Positions 32,980 through 45,284 of a DNA stretch of 64,000 nucleotides are shown in pieces. Position 1 is the stretch's first letter, and the number at the start of each line of letters is the position of its first letter. The translations under genes and the position numbers were made by a program. This DNA is from Platynereis dumerilii (lineage: Eukaryota; Annelida; Polychaeta; Phyllodocida; Nereididae). The notes under the pieces were generated by a model. It was given only the letters and a program-made list of their open reading frames with translations. It was not told the origin of the DNA and made no database searches. The stretch is from assembly GCA_026936325.1 (NCBI GenBank), contig JAPTHN010000004.1, positions 45,845,289 through 45,909,288 of the forward strand. The letters run 5' to 3'.

Positions 32980-34013
32980 TAAGAAAACATAATTCTAAAA
33001 GTCATTACAGCACAATACAATTATCATACTATCATCCTGTCCTATTTGTCTACATAAAAGTATAAAAAAACAAACAATGCTGGACATAAATCATGTAGTA
33101 TGCCCCAACCATTGCCAAATGCTTCCGTTATCTGTCATATGGTTGAACTGAATAGGATACTGTGCATTAAAATATATATACATGTATGGCTCAAGGTGAT
33201 ATTGCAGGTTAATCAGCATTTGTTGATAATTTTGGTTTTGCTAGTTTTTTTCCTTTAACTATTTTGATATCATATAAATTACCAAATTGATTTGAATTTG
33301 CCTGAGTCAATATTAAGAATGTCATATAAATTGAATTATAATATTACATACCTTATAATGAATGAAAATTCCATTGAAACAGCCCTTGGTATCATTTCCA
33401 CTATAATTTGTGAACTCGAAAGCTTGAGCATTACAAGAATATTATGTTTGCTTATTTCAAAGAAAAACAGCTAGCAACAAGCTGTTAATATGAGTGTAAG
33501 CTAGACAATACCTATGTTTTTGACAATATGCAGTCTAATCCTTTATTGGCAAGTTTTGAATAAGCATTATATCATACTTGTGACAAACAACTGAAGAAAA
33601 CTGAGAAAACATAATGCAATCAAGTAAAATCTTATTTGGACTTACTGCATCTTCAGTGAATGGGTAAAAAATAATCATGATGGAACTAACTCAGCTGTAA
33701 AACCTTATTGATAACAGTGAAATACCAGGTAAGAATTTCTCATTCTTTCTAAACCGTGTGAAAAAGAACAGTTATGACAATGCAGTAAAATATCAAAATC
33801 AAACCATATTTAGCTCTAATTTGCATGGCAGTGGTCAACCATGATTAATTAGACAACACAATGAAAAATGTGCTCATCTGCTACTAGGGATGCTACGTGA
33901 TTTATGTCCTGCATTGTTTGTTTTTTACACTCTTTAGACAAATAGGACGGGATGATAGTATGATAATTACATTGTGCTGTTATGACTTTAAGAATTATAA
34001 ATGTTTTCTTATG
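32980..34013. mobile_element. foldback element with about 130-bp inverted arms
   Basis: The left arm (32980-33108) and right arm (33888-34013) are inverted copies that share AAGAAAACAT, CAGCACAAT, AATTATCATACTATCATCC and CAAACAATGC blocks in mirrored order, with about 90 percent identity by eye. The 780-bp middle has no supported gene. No target duplication was identified. Confidence 0.7.
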
Positions 34014-36700
34014 TAGGCCTAGGGTAATGTGGGGTAATTCAGGCCCCGGGGCAAATCTGGCCCCTTGAGGATAAAATGTTTTCTCATGGCCCTAGTAACA
34101 GAGATTATGCTGCAAAATAATTATGATTCCACTTACAGGAGAATCATATTATTTTCTTTCATTTTATTATTATTAAACTTCAACTATTACACAGGTGAAG
34201 TTTCTTGTTTTTGTAAATATTTTTTATTAAACTTCACCTACACATAGTCCTACCCCAAGCTTACCTCTTCATTTGACAATTAAGTGCATGGACATACTGG
34301 AGACAGCCATGACAAAAACAAGCCAATAACACACTCTACACACCAATAACGTTATAATTGATTTCATGGCATTTGATTGGCTCAGCAATTTTGATTCAGA
34401 ATATATTTAAACATAGGTAGTCTCATATTGCCACACTTACACTTTTCTTGATTCTTAATAGCACATTATGTTTCTTGCCTTGGAGATGTGTGTGATTCTT
34501 GATGTACTTTCTTTAATTTCTTTGGAGTGATTCACTTAAATCATGTTAGCAAGTTCAGTTTCCAAAAATTGTCATTTGGTGCTGGCACAGAATGTGTAAC
34601 AACAAATGCAATTTATGTCATTGTTGAAAGCCCATAGGTTGGATAGTGATTTATTTTAATCAAATTGACCATGTCACCTTAGTATACATGTAACTCCAAA
34701 AGTGGGAAGTGACTGTACATGTAGTTCTGATAAATTATTAGAATGTTAACTTTGTTTTACAATGCATCTTGAGATGATTTGAAGAATCATATTCCCATCT
34801 GTATTTAAATGTAGGTAGACTGATATCACCATGCTTTTCAAAATTCTTAAAAGCATGTTATGTTTCCTGCCTAGGAGTCATATGCTTCAAATCCTTGGTC
34901 TTATGACACACGGTAAGTTTTCCAATCTGTTGCCTTCAAATCCAATGCTTTGAGAGAGAAACTTCATTGTCTATTTTGCATGAAAAGGAGTGATTTAAAT
35001 AAATCAAAATTATCAAGTGATGAGATAATGGCATATCCAGTAGCAATGAGAAATAATTGATAACTGGCTTGCTGCTGAAGTTCTTCACCATACAGCAGCA
35101 TTGCTTGTAAATTGTAAATAGACTTAGAAAAACGAAAAAAACTGAGAAAAATGAAAAACAAGGAGCAACTGACCTTTTGCCGTTATGGTCAAATGCGATG
35201 CCACTGTGTTTTATGTCGTGACACACAAAGGGCGAAAATGGCTGGTTGCTGACACACCATGATGTATACTAACATTTGTTGCCATGGAGACCTGACCTCT
35301 TTGCTCTCCACCCAAGGAGAGAGATGGTAGTCTCAAGAGAAGCCTTTAGGCCAGATGAAAAGACTAACAAAAGAGTAAGAGACTGACAGAGACAGTCAGT
35401 GAAAAGAATGAGTGACATTAGCCTGGAGAAAAGGAGATGAGAGGCTCTGAGGATGAGAGGTTGACTGTCACTGACATCATCAGCTGTCAACAAAGCTAAA
35501 AGACATCTTTGTTCAAGCTAACTGCAGTAATCACAAAGCAGATGGAAGGCTGCAGAGGAGCTTTGAAACAGTATGTAACTTCCAACCACTTTAAAGGCAA
35601 AGTATACATACACATTTAAAAAGCAACATGTCCTTCGCTTTGGTATACAGTATGGAAATGAATACAAGAAAAAGTAACTACTTTCACCAGAAAAATTTAC
35701 AAGTTCAAAAGAGTTTTGCCTAGAAAGCTTCAAAACTGTCAAAACCAATTATTATAAGCCTATAATAGGTATTCAAAAGTGTCTCTATCGTTAGTCAAAT
35801 ATTGTAATTGAATGTGACTGATATGTCAGACTTTCAAATGAATGAGTTTGAAAACACTTATGTTGACTTTTAAAAACTCCACTTTCCTTCAGGAAATGTA
35901 CAGGTAATTAGCTATAATCTTTCATGGTATGTCAAAATCATACCGACTCAAGTCGATTGGTTTTGACATCCCGGCGGTAGAGTTTCAAAACTTCCAAAGT
36001 TACAAAAGTTAGACACACGACCAGAAGACGAATAACTTACACTTCACAACAGACTTGAACTCGAAGTTTAGGAAGCTAAACTCTCACCATTAATCAAGTA
36101 AGAGTGTCTTGATCCCACACCCTCCACTGGCCTCCAGTCATCACTTAGACAATAATTCTGACTTCACCCTGTACTCCTGAGGTGGAGTGGGCAGCTGGGA
36201 GGTCCAGTCTGTCCATTGATATCATATACCACAGATCTATGTTGCCTGAGCATCTGTGGTTCTATGTTTGTTGACAGTGTCAAAGATAGCCATGACCTCA
36301 AGAAGAAGTCAGGAGAAATGTTCTAACATACAGTGCTATGTACACTCTATCTGAGAAATGTGGAATACATCTGCAATTTCCATAGAAATCAATAACTTTG
36401 GCAACTCCTTCTGGAACACACGACCAATGACAGGCCAATATTACGGTACAAATAAAAATTCACTATTCTTGTTTAAAAATATAGTGGTTGAGGAGCTTTG
36501 AGGTGTTGAAAAAGTGATTGTGGTGTTCAAAAGCGACTGAGAAAGATACCTTGTTACCATTCGAACAGTGAAATTTATATCTTTTGCCACTTTATACTTT
36601 AAAAAAAAATTCCATATTTATATTTGTTAACAAGAGTGTATATACATAGCTTCTGACAGTTTTCAGTCCTTCAAGAAAAGTCCTCATTCTTACTATTCAT
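34014..36700. other. non-coding; direct repeats; GGGG-rich end motif
   Basis: At 34021-34070, TAGGGTAATGTGGGGTAATT followed by CCCCGGGGCAAAT resembles the ends of the GGGG/CCCC element group. A block of about 110 bp at 34395-34505 is repeated, diverged, at 34790-34905. At 35278-35290, GTTGCCATGGAGAC is close to an RFX X-box. Several frames at 34936-35748 have no splice or domain support. Confidence 0.4.
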
Positions 36701-39026
36701 TGTTGCAATTAAAAGAAATGTTGAGGACATAATAGCAGAATATCAAGGTCACCCTAGTGTAAATATTATCTTGAATACTATTAACAACAGCCAAGCCAAT
36801 TTTGATTTTAAAGAGGTATCTGAACATTCAGTAAATAAAATTATATATTCTCTATCAAGCAAAAAAGCTGCTGGCTACGATGAAATTCCCATGAAATTTA
36901 TCAAAATGACAAGTAGAACTCTAGCAAAACCTATCACTTTCATAGCTAACAAATGTTTACAAAAACAAGTTTTCCCTGATAAGAGAGCTAACATAACTCC
37001 GTTATATAAGAAGAAAGACGAACTAAACAAAGACAACTACAGATCTGTAAACCTCCTTGCAGCATTATCGAAAATATTAGAAAAAGTAATATCTAATCAA
37101 ATTAACAAATATATTGAACCACTATTACATAATTACCTATCAGGGTTCAGGAAAGGGTACGGATGTCAAGACATCCTTCTTAGAATGACAGAAGACTGGC
37201 GTCTGGCAATAGATCATGGTCTTAAAGTAGGAATCATTGCTATAGATCTATCAAAAGCCTTTGATTGCATGTCACATGGATTACTTCTTGCTAAACTTAA
37301 AGCCTACGGCTTCAGTATGAATGCCTGTAAACTGCTCAAATCATATCTAGTTGACAGGAAACAAAGAGTCAAAATAGGAGACACTTTCTCAGAATGGGTA
37401 TCAAATATAAAGGGTGTCCCCCAAGGGTCCATATTAGGACCACTCTTATTTAATATCTTTATAAATGACTTAATGTACTATGGCATGAATTCTAAAATTT
37501 ATAACTATGCTGATGACAATACACTGTGTTACAGTAGCAAAGATGTTGAGGAAATTAGGCTTATACTGGAAGGAGATTGTAAAAAAGCTGTAGAATGGTT
37601 CAAACTAAACAATATGAAAGCAAATTCGGACAAGTTCCAACTTATGTTCTTAAATGAAATGACTGAGAATCATCAACTAATGGTCAATGGTAATTCTATT
37701 AAGACACAATTGGCGATAAACATACTTGGTGTTGAAATAGACAATAAACTAAACTTTAACTTTCAAGTTGAAAATGTGTGTAATCAGGCAGGTAAACAAA
37801 TAAATGCCCTCAAGAGGATAAATCACTACCTAGATAAACAATGCAAAACTATAATCTATAATAGTTACGTAAGTAGCACTTTCAACTACTGCCCATTAGT
37901 ATGGATGTTTTCCAGCAAAACAAATATGGAAAAAATCGAAAAAACCAACAAAAGAGCATTAAGATTTGTTGCAAGTGACAAAGTTACTGCATACGAAGAA
38001 CTTTGTCGGAGTGTGAAGCAACTGGATATATATAAAAGATGTATAAAACAAGTAGCTATCCAGATGTTTAAAATCAAGACGCAAACAACTCCCTCGTACA
38101 TTTCAGAGTTGTTTAACCAGTGCTCAACACTTTATAATATGAGAGATAATGATCAATTTGAACTACCAAAATTCAATACTGTAAAGTATGGTAAAAAGAG
38201 CATAAGATACTATGGATCTAAACTATGGAACCACGTGCCTTCAGAAATTAAGCAAAGCAGTTCGCTAAATTCTTTCAAATTATCCATCACAAATTGGCTG
38301 TACAATTGTACTGACTTACAGTTAATTGAGTTCTTATAACAAAAGACAAAGAAATGAAAACTGAACATGCCTCAAATCGGAAGTACCGCCCCTTTAAGGT
38401 TACTGTTATGCCTCCTAAATCCAACACAAAATTTAAACAATGTTGTGATGAAATTTTTACTATACATATCATTACTCAGGTGATACATCTTTGACTTGGA
38501 CCTAGGCAGCAAGAGCGGCCAAGGTCCAATGAAGAGATACCCTGGTATGATATAAATGTTGGTGAATGAGTATAAAGGTGATGTCACATTGTTTTTATAC
38601 AGGTTAATTGAATGACTATTATGAACTTACTACTAAAATAAGCACAAGGGTATCCTCGGACCTAGCCAAAAGTTGATCCTGTCGTTCAACTTTGAACCAG
38701 ATCAACAATGGCTCAGGGCCGAGCGTTTGATTAGCTGAAACAAAATGTTTACCAAAGTTGTACTATCAAAAAGAAATGAGTATCTATTTATTTATTTTTT
38801 GTCAATGTAAAAGATGTTTGAGACAATTGCTTTACAGGTATGGTTAAAAAATTGTACATATATGTATATATATTCTTATTGTAGATAGTTTAATAATTGT
38901 TATTGTTGATTTTAAGTCGTACAGAAGCTTCTTGCTTGGTTGTCTGTAAATTGTTATACACTTTTTATTGACTGTCCTGATTGATTACGACTTTAAATAA
39001 AATTTTACTACTACTACTACTACTTA
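36700..39026 (+). mobile_element. 5'-truncated LINE, CR1/Jockey group
   Basis: The element begins in coding sequence (the frame is open from about 36715) with no endonuclease domain. It carries a whole reverse transcriptase (36771-38339), about 680 bp of 3' UTR and a short (ACT)n tail at 39008-39026. Its 5' truncation is typical of target-primed insertion. The long intact frame points to a fairly recent arrival. Confidence 0.88.
36771..38339 (+). CDS. LINE reverse transcriptase (RNA-directed DNA polymerase)
   Basis: This 522-codon frame encodes a non-LTR reverse transcriptase, which copies the element's RNA at a nicked target. Motifs appear in order: KAAGYDEIP (about residue 33), TPLYKKKDELNKDNYRSVNL (about 77-96), FRKGYGCQD (about 128), IAIDLSKAFDCMSH (about 157), KGVPQGSILGPLLFNIFIND (about 212-231), the catalytic YADDN (about 244) and the thumb region after NILGVEID (about 318). 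It ends in a C-terminal region with YGSKLWNHVPSEIK, as in CR1-type LINEs. The endonuclease that should precede it is absent. The frame stays open upstream of the ATG, so the start is simply the first internal methionine. All reverse-transcriptase core motifs are intact. Confidence 0.93.
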   Translation: MNTINNSQANFDFKEVSEHSVNKIIYSLSSKKAAGYDEIPMKFIKMTSRTLAKPITFIANKCLQKQVFPDKRANITPLYKKKDELNKDNYRSVNLLAALSKILEKVISNQINKYIEPLLHNYLSGFRKGYGCQDILLRMTEDWRLAIDHGLKVGIIAIDLSKAFDCMSHGLLLAKLKAYGFSMNACKLLKSYLVDRKQRVKIGDTFSEWVSNIKGVPQGSILGPLLFNIFINDLMYYGMNSKIYNYADDNTLCYSSKDVEEIRLILEGDCKKAVEWFKLNNMKANSDKFQLMFLNEMTENHQLMVNGNSIKTQLAINILGVEIDNKLNFNFQVENVCNQAGKQINALKRINHYLDKQCKTIIYNSYVSSTFNYCPLVWMFSSKTNMEKIEKTNKRALRFVASDKVTAYEELCRSVKQLDIYKRCIKQVAIQMFKIKTQTTPSYISELFNQCSTLYNMRDNDQFELPKFNTVKYGKKSIRYYGSKLWNHVPSEIKQSSSLNSFKLSITNWLYNCTDLQLIEFL

Positions 39027-39579
39027 TGTAAGAACGAAGTATGTATACATAAGGATTATTAAATTGGGAGTTCATGTAATAAAGAACATAGTTCTGAACT
39101 TCTGAGTAACTTGCATGGAAGCATGCAATACAAATTGTAGCAAATTGGTAAACATCAACCACCCGCGGCTTTGGTTTGACCGTTCAGCATACATCACACA
39201 TGCAATGCAGGTGGGCGGCCTCCAAACATTTGGGTGGGACAAGACATCTCGAGATGGGGTCAAGGTTATCTTTCTCTGTGCGGGTATCTCTGTATCTCTA
39301 ATGTTTTTTCACATCTCAAAGCTAGTGGGCCCCATGACTTGCCAAGGGGAATTATCACTGTTGATATTTCATGATGGTTTATTATAGCACTGCCATGCTC
39401 ATGCCCACCCCTTTTCATATGCAAGAGGTGGAGAATGTAAAAATTCCCCAGTGCAGTTGTTTAAATGTCTCTGCACGTTCAATAAAGACTGTATTCGATA
39501 AAGTATGTTCTACCCAGAATGATAAAATTTAGTGAATAATCTGAAAGACTCTTATTTTAAACAATGTAAATAACTATAA
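39027..39579. other. no recognised gene
   Basis: A 90-codon plus-strand frame (39115-39387) begins MEACNTNCSKLVNI and has no domain or splice support. No repeat boundaries were seen. Confidence 0.4.
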
Positions 39580-39925
39580 CAGTATATCCTTCAAATTTTC
39601 CTCTTTGCCAGAGAGCATGATGTCCTGCTGAGGCTGGTTGTGGATCATCCTTGTGTTGGCAATTCACAGTTAAAGATCACTCCACTAAACTGTGGCAATC
39701 CCTGACATGTACAGGCTTAGTAATAATTGTTTGAGACTGGATGCATACCAAGTCTGTATACATGTGTCATTGACTGCCGCAGTTAGTTTGGCGATATTGA
39801 ATTGATAACCCATAACCAACTTCAGCAATCTTAAATTGCCAAACACAAGTTTGATCCAAAACCAGCATCAGCATAACATCATGATCTCAGTCAATGAAGC
39901 AAATTTGAAGGATACATCATTATTG
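39580..39925. repeat. imperfect foldback repeat
   Basis: ATCCTTCAAATTT near 39587 pairs with AAATTTGAAGGAT near 39903. Inverted similarity continues inward through GAGCATGATG, GGCTGGTTKTGGATCA and TTGTGTTKGGCAATT. The arms are about 110 bp and the loop about 120 bp. Confidence 0.6.
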
Positions 39926-40931
39926 GACGGATCATAAATGCACTTTATGGTCTGTTTTAAAAATATGCACTGTGAATCATAACCAAATACTTCAGGACCA
40001 AAAATGTATAACAATAACAGGACAACAACAGCTTCAGAAAAACCATTTGAAAAATATCTTCAATAATGCACCTGGCTGTTCTCTTTAATCTGATGATTGA
40101 CTTGTTTCCGGGTCCAGTTTTTCTGATGTCATTCCCAGAATGAACTGGACATTGGAGCATACCTTGAAATGTCCATTTAGAACTTGACACCACAATGACA
40201 TTGTGTATTGTGCAAGTTGCTGAACATTCAAGGTTTTTTTAAGATTATAAAAGAATTGGAATCATTCACGTTCTGTAGAATTTCTACAGGTGATTTACAT
40301 TGTAGTATCCTTCTGTCTAATAGTATCTATCCATCTACCCAACTACCAGGAGTTGTGCATGTCCCTATCTATTTGTTACGATCGAGAAAAATCATTTCTA
40401 CATTTTATATGCAGATATCGTTTCATCTTTCCTTCATCCACCTATATCTATCCCATCCTCCCACTCATTATACCTACTTTCATCTATTATACAATGGGAT
40501 AATACAATATCTACATATGCACAGTGTAGTGTCATCCCCTTTCTGTCTATTGCTGCAGCTATCTTTCCATCTATCTATCTTATCGGCAGCCAAAACCTGA
40601 CAAACGCTTGGCCGCCCTTTCTGTCCCAGCACAAAGTACACCTGCAGCTTATCTGCCTTGATCCTGAGATTGTGGTTGCCTTGATATACACAGAAATATA
40701 CAGAAGACTAAGGAATGAAGACATTTGCTTGCTTGCTCGGTGTTGGGATAATAGACTTACTCCTGAGGCTATTTTGACACAAGCGAAAGTTATGCGGAGA
40801 TCGACGAAAAAGCTGTCAAACAATCACAAGCGAAGACGTTTCACGGTTTCAAGTTTCTGCTCCAAGTGATGTCTTCTCATCTTGCCAGATCTTGTCATTT
40901 GCCATTATATCACTCAACTTGTATGTGAGAC
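39926..40931. other. no recognised gene
   Basis: Pyrimidine-rich CTATCTATC words occur at 40325-40580. Frames at 40208-40600 and 40575-40869 are low-complexity or unsupported. The last 300 bp may belong to the retroposon whose tail follows. Confidence 0.4.
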
Positions 40932-41005
40932 AAAGCGCCACTGAGCAGTTTACTGGAATTGGCGCTATATAAATGTCTATTATTATATTATTATTATTAT
41001 TATTA
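40932..41005 (+). repeat. LINE 3' tail (same family as 15079-16395)
   Basis: AAGCGCCACTGAGCAGTTTA then GGCGCTATATAAATGTCTAT and an (ATT)n tract match the complement of 15059-15123 almost base for base. No coding part is recognised upstream. Confidence 0.75.
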
Positions 41006-42117
41006 ATGCACGCCAGAAAATGAAGCTGACACTAAAACAATGATTGATTTTTGAGCTTATCCCTCATATCATTCCAATTAGGGTTTGTGGAAATACAAAA
41101 AAAACATTTTCCATCTTTCCAAAATGTTTTATGGTGGCAAGATACATCAAAACTTACTCAATGATCAAGGAAAACCATATTGGTAAAAATATTGATAAAA
41201 CTATGTTTTGTTAGAACCCATCTTTTCTACATTTTGAGTTTTTGGCATCTTTTCAATTGATTTTGCAAATAAGGCTGCATCATTTAACTATAATCTGTAC
41301 AACTCGTACTTCTTACGCAATAGCACCTCCATGTATCTTGTTCAACAAATTCAACAAATTGTGAACTACCAATGATATGATCCGGAAATTCCTATATTAA
41401 TTTAAATTATGGTATTCATGCTCAATAAAGTTACAATTAAATTGTCTCTGATCAATGATCAAATCAAGACAACACTACAAAAACAATACAGCATTTATCA
41501 CCCAGCTGTATTTATGTACAAATTGATACACTTGGCACAAGATCCAGAAATTGCTGAGGTTAAGCCAATAAAGCAAAACCTTCCTGGATGGGGCTCAAGT
41601 TTCCAACAATAAACTTATCTGATCATTACAATTTAAACATCTAAATAATTGTGTAAGCACAGAAAATACATTGCTGTTCTTGTCTTACTTATACCATACC
41701 AATATCTGAACACTATTCATCTCCAAAGTGGGGCAATTGGCAAAATCAGGACATTTCAAGGCCCAGTATTTCTCATAGGTCCCTCCCACCTCAATTTTCT
41801 CGAGTAATTGGGTATCTATATGCAAATGATGGACTGATGAGCATGAGGTTGTTTTCCCTAGGAGCCTTGGGGCACACCAAGAATTGTAAGCATAAAACAC
41901 ATCTATCTTTCGCAAAATCAAAGTGCTTTTGATATGTATTTCTGAAGTACATCAAATATAATCCCGTGATAGAAAGTTATGATAAATGTACACACATATT
42001 ACACTACAAATTTTATGTATCATCTTTTTTCCCCCATCTTTGGGAGTTCAAACAAATGAATAATTTTAATATGTATATTTTTAAAGCCAAATTCAATCTC
42101 AAATGACTTTACACTTA
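41006..42117. other. no feature seen
   Basis: AT-rich sequence. Frames at 41409-41612 and 41685-41921 show no domain, start or splice evidence. Confidence 0.4.
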
Positions 42118-42345
42118 CACTCTTGGCAGGGCCTAAACAAGCATGAGCCTTTCTCAACTCCCCCCCAGGGAGTGTACAGCCAGGCAACTGTTTCCGGAAC
42201 CACATTGCTAATTCCCTACACAATTACCATCACTGACTGATGCCAAGTATCCATTTGCACCCAGATGGAGGTGAGCAAATGGGTATGGCTGGAACTCAAA
42301 CTGAAACAATAAGCAGGTAAACACTCCACCACTATTATCGGCTGT
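42118..42345 (-). mobile_element. tRNA-derived SINE, copy 1
   Basis: It is homologous over its length to 49785-50045 (shared AAGCATGAGCCTTTCTCAAC, CAGCCAGGCA and AATTACCATCACT blocks). Read on the minus strand the head has GTGGTGGAGTGTTTACCTGC (box A-like) and AGTTTGAGTTCCAG (box B-like). Confidence 0.7.
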
Positions 42346-43339
42346 TCCAGGTTCCAAAGAAGTACAGGTTCAGACAGCTTTCTCAATATTCATGTTTGAA
42401 GTTTCTTTCAAAGTGTATAAGTATAAAGCATTCACAATGGTTTGAGAATTTAAAATTGCGACAATAATTTTTGTCTAAATTTTTGAAGAAATAACTGCCG
42501 ATTATATCCCGCTGTTTGCAATCAGCACAATCTGTCTGAAAATTACCTTGGAACAGACTCTTGATGAACCAATTGTATTTTGCTATAGCTGAACCAAATA
42601 ATGATTGCATCGTTTAGGAATTAATCAGCCGAATGTCAACTGCCATTGGGGACATCAACTGCAATCGACAATCAAAACTGTTCCTTCAGCGGCTGTTCAT
42701 TATCTGACCTCCGCAGCAATTGACTTTGAATTTATAGAGATTGTACCACCAAATTTAGCTTCAATACAGTTCATCAAGACACAAGTATAATGTGCCTTTT
42801 CTGATATTTCTAAAATATATGAAGTCAAGAACTGAACTTCTAAAAATTTCTTGGCAATTAGGAATATACGCTTGTACTTAGTGTTCTTTTCAGCTATATT
42901 TCCATCACACAACAACCATAAACTTCAAGCTTCATTTTCTCCACAAAAGAGCAAATAAAACACACATCAGCATACAAAGAAGGCTAAAGACATACAATTT
43001 CAAGAGCCATAAGTGTGATTTTAACTACTGGAAGTTCTCTTGAAAAAGGAAGGACATATATAAAAGGCTACTGTTGTAGGGTGCTTGGTCCTCTTGAAAA
43101 CCTAAATCTCACAGCCTTGAAGAATAGCCTTCCTAACAACGTCTGATAAAACTGTATAGTTTATGGCAGGAAGACCCTTAACTTAGTTTGCCTATGACAT
43201 AACACAGCCCAAGAACTGACATGAAAGGGAGAAAAATGGTGAGAAAGATGATAATATAAGTGAAAGATGAGCAGAACGAAGTAATTGCTTCAAATTTGTC
43301 AGGTGCTCAAAATAGAAGTATATTGTCTGAACAGATAAT
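42346..43339. other. no feature seen
   Basis: No convincing exon or repeat. Frames at 42383-42915 on both strands lack support. Confidence 0.4.
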
Positions 43340-43490
43340 GGGACAGAAGGTAGGAAGATAGAAAGAAAGGAAGGAAGGAAGAATGGGAGGGGAGGAAGGA
43401 GGGAAGGAAGAGGGAAGGAAGGAAGAAAGAAAGGAAAGAAGGAAGGGAGAAAGGCAGAAAGGAAGAAAGCAAGATAGAAATATCTTCAAA
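43340..43490 (+). repeat. purine-rich (GGAA/GAAA)n tract
   Basis: About 140 bp almost wholly of A and G in GGAAGGAA and GAAAGAAA units. Two related non-repetitive pieces (GGTGCTCWAAATAGAAG, ACAGATAATGGGACAGAA) lie on either side, suggesting an expansion inside a duplicated segment. Confidence 0.9.
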
Positions 43491-44083
43491 ATTGTCAAGT
43501 CAGGTGCTCTAAATAGAAGCATGATTAGCACATTTTCCGAACAGATATTGGGACAGAATAAAGAAATAGATAAACAAAATAACAAAAACAAATAAACAGA
43601 AAACACACCATGAGTAAGAGGCAATGACCTCCATAAGAACACAAACCATCGATATATCTCAGTAGGCCAATCGGAATACCACAGGTTCACCCCGCGATTG
43701 ACCTTTGGTCTTCCTAAGAGCTTTTTCGCCCTTTCTGCTCTTAATCAGCCAAGCTCCTTTAACCAAGAGAGAAAACAAAACATAAGCAACCAAAGACCAT
43801 CCAAAGAGGATTGAAAGATACAGTGCCATCCAAATGTTTCCATGAGGGTATTACCTCGTGCTCGGCCTTAGAGTTACTCCCTTCAAACTCATATCTTCCA
43901 CAGCACTATATTTATTTATAGTTCAGATGATACTTTTAAGCATATTGCATTCAAAATTAATTTTTCTCTCAGTTAAAAGATGTACGAATTTTCCTTTGGA
44001 CAAGGTTGATCTAAAATGCTCCATTCTTTATAAACTGAATTTCTGAGCCCTAACTTCAAGGTGGTAAATTATAGTCCATTATC

Positions 44084-44290
44084 TCAAGTCTTCACTTCAG
44101 ACACTTGACTACTGACACTGGATACAATCTTTAACCCAAGGTTCCCTAGTGATACTGGAGAATCAGTGTTTTTAGGGTTATACTGTAACCTCCCAAAGGC
44201 CTCTAGAGGCCTCACCACAGGAGGCATCATCAGAGGCATCATCAGAAACACCTTGAGACAAGCATCATGCCTGAGGCTTGCTGGAAGCAT
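44084..44290 (-). CDS. weak candidate terminal exon
   Basis: This minus-strand frame runs 68 codons to a stop and has non-repetitive composition (LEAFGRLQYNPKNTDSPVSL then a Ser/Val-rich end). It might be the last exon of the minus-strand gene suggested by the segments at 44987, 45285, 47246 and 48275. No clear acceptor phase could be fixed. I do not recognise it, and chance is a real alternative. Confidence 0.15.
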   Translation of the reverse strand: MLPASLRHDACLKVFLMMPLMMPPVVRPLEAFGRLQYNPKNTDSPVSLGNLGLKIVSSVSSQVSEVKT

Positions 44291-44986
44291 TCTTACAGCC
44301 TACCCTCAACCCTAAGCAAACAACATAGGGTGGAGATAGGTAACAGCAGAAGGCAAGAATATTTGACCCCACAGTGCAAACAGCACCTGATGGTCATTGC
44401 TTAGGATGATGGATAGTTTCAAAGGGGTGATGTTGATGGATGCACAATGCATACTTGAAAGTTTAGGTAAGCAAAGGAATTTTAAGTAAATGAAGGATCT
44501 GCATCAGGCTGTTCAAACTGTTTCTGTATGTTCGACCCTTGTTGACAGGGGTGCGACTTGTTTGATGGATATGGATTTCAGCAAAACACCTTTTCAACAG
44601 ACAACAGCTGAGGATGAGGTGGTATTATATTTTTATGGAATGAAGAAAAAAAAGAAGAAACATTTTTCTGAAACCATATTTTCAAAAAATATATTTTCGA
44701 CATCATCCGAAAAAAAAAAATCTGCCGTCATTTAAAAGAAACTGAGCATCAAACCGAAGACCAGCTTTTGTTGTTTAACTTGTTTTCTGATTGGGTTAAG
44801 TGTATTTGTGTTGATTTTTGGTGCCATGTTATGAGAATCCTGATTTTCGTCGTCCAACTTGTATTACCGGTATCTGTCCATTTCATGTATTTTGTACAGA
44901 AATGTAGCAATATAATTACAAACAATCACAATAATTCTTTCTTGATACTTTCAGTATTCCAGTTCTAAGGTACAGAAATGTCATAC

Positions 44987-45138
44987 CAGCACCCCCACTC
45001 CCCCAGTGCAAGTGAGTATGTTTAAGCACAGCTCTTGTGATTGTACATTCAAGGTGGGTCTCCTCATCTTGTCTACAAATTCGATTTGCATCTGAGAGAA
45101 GATTTGGCAACTGAATCTCACAGGACTCATCCAGACAA
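44987..45138 (-). CDS. candidate cysteine-containing exon
   Basis: On the minus strand an acceptor (CTTGTACTCACAG) ends just above 45138 and a donor, GCTG|GTATGA, follows 44987. In one frame the 152 nt read CLDESCEIQLPNLLSDANRI followed by CRQDEETHLECTITRAV, acidic and cysteine-bearing. A second frame (VVWMSPVRFSC onward) is also open, so the frame is not certain. It could belong with neighbouring minus-strand candidates. The family is unrecognised. Confidence 0.25.
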
Positions 45139-45284
45139 CTGTGAGTACAAGATGTGCAATTAGAAGCATCATCAAAAAGGAGTACATTTCATGCAAGTGG
45201 CTGAATGAAATTAAAAAGTGTCTTTGTCATGCTGAATTGGTGCTTGGAAGATAGTTCAAGAAAGCCATAGAAACACAATTCGCA

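Noticed and set aside
42020-42223. 67-codon minus-strand frame
   Set aside because: It overlaps the tRNA-derived SINE at 42118-42345 and has no counterpart frame in the second copy.
43307-43690. 127-codon minus-strand frame with a Ser/Pro/Phe-rich middle
   Set aside because: It reads through the purine-rich (GGAA)n tract; the flanks have no recognised domain.
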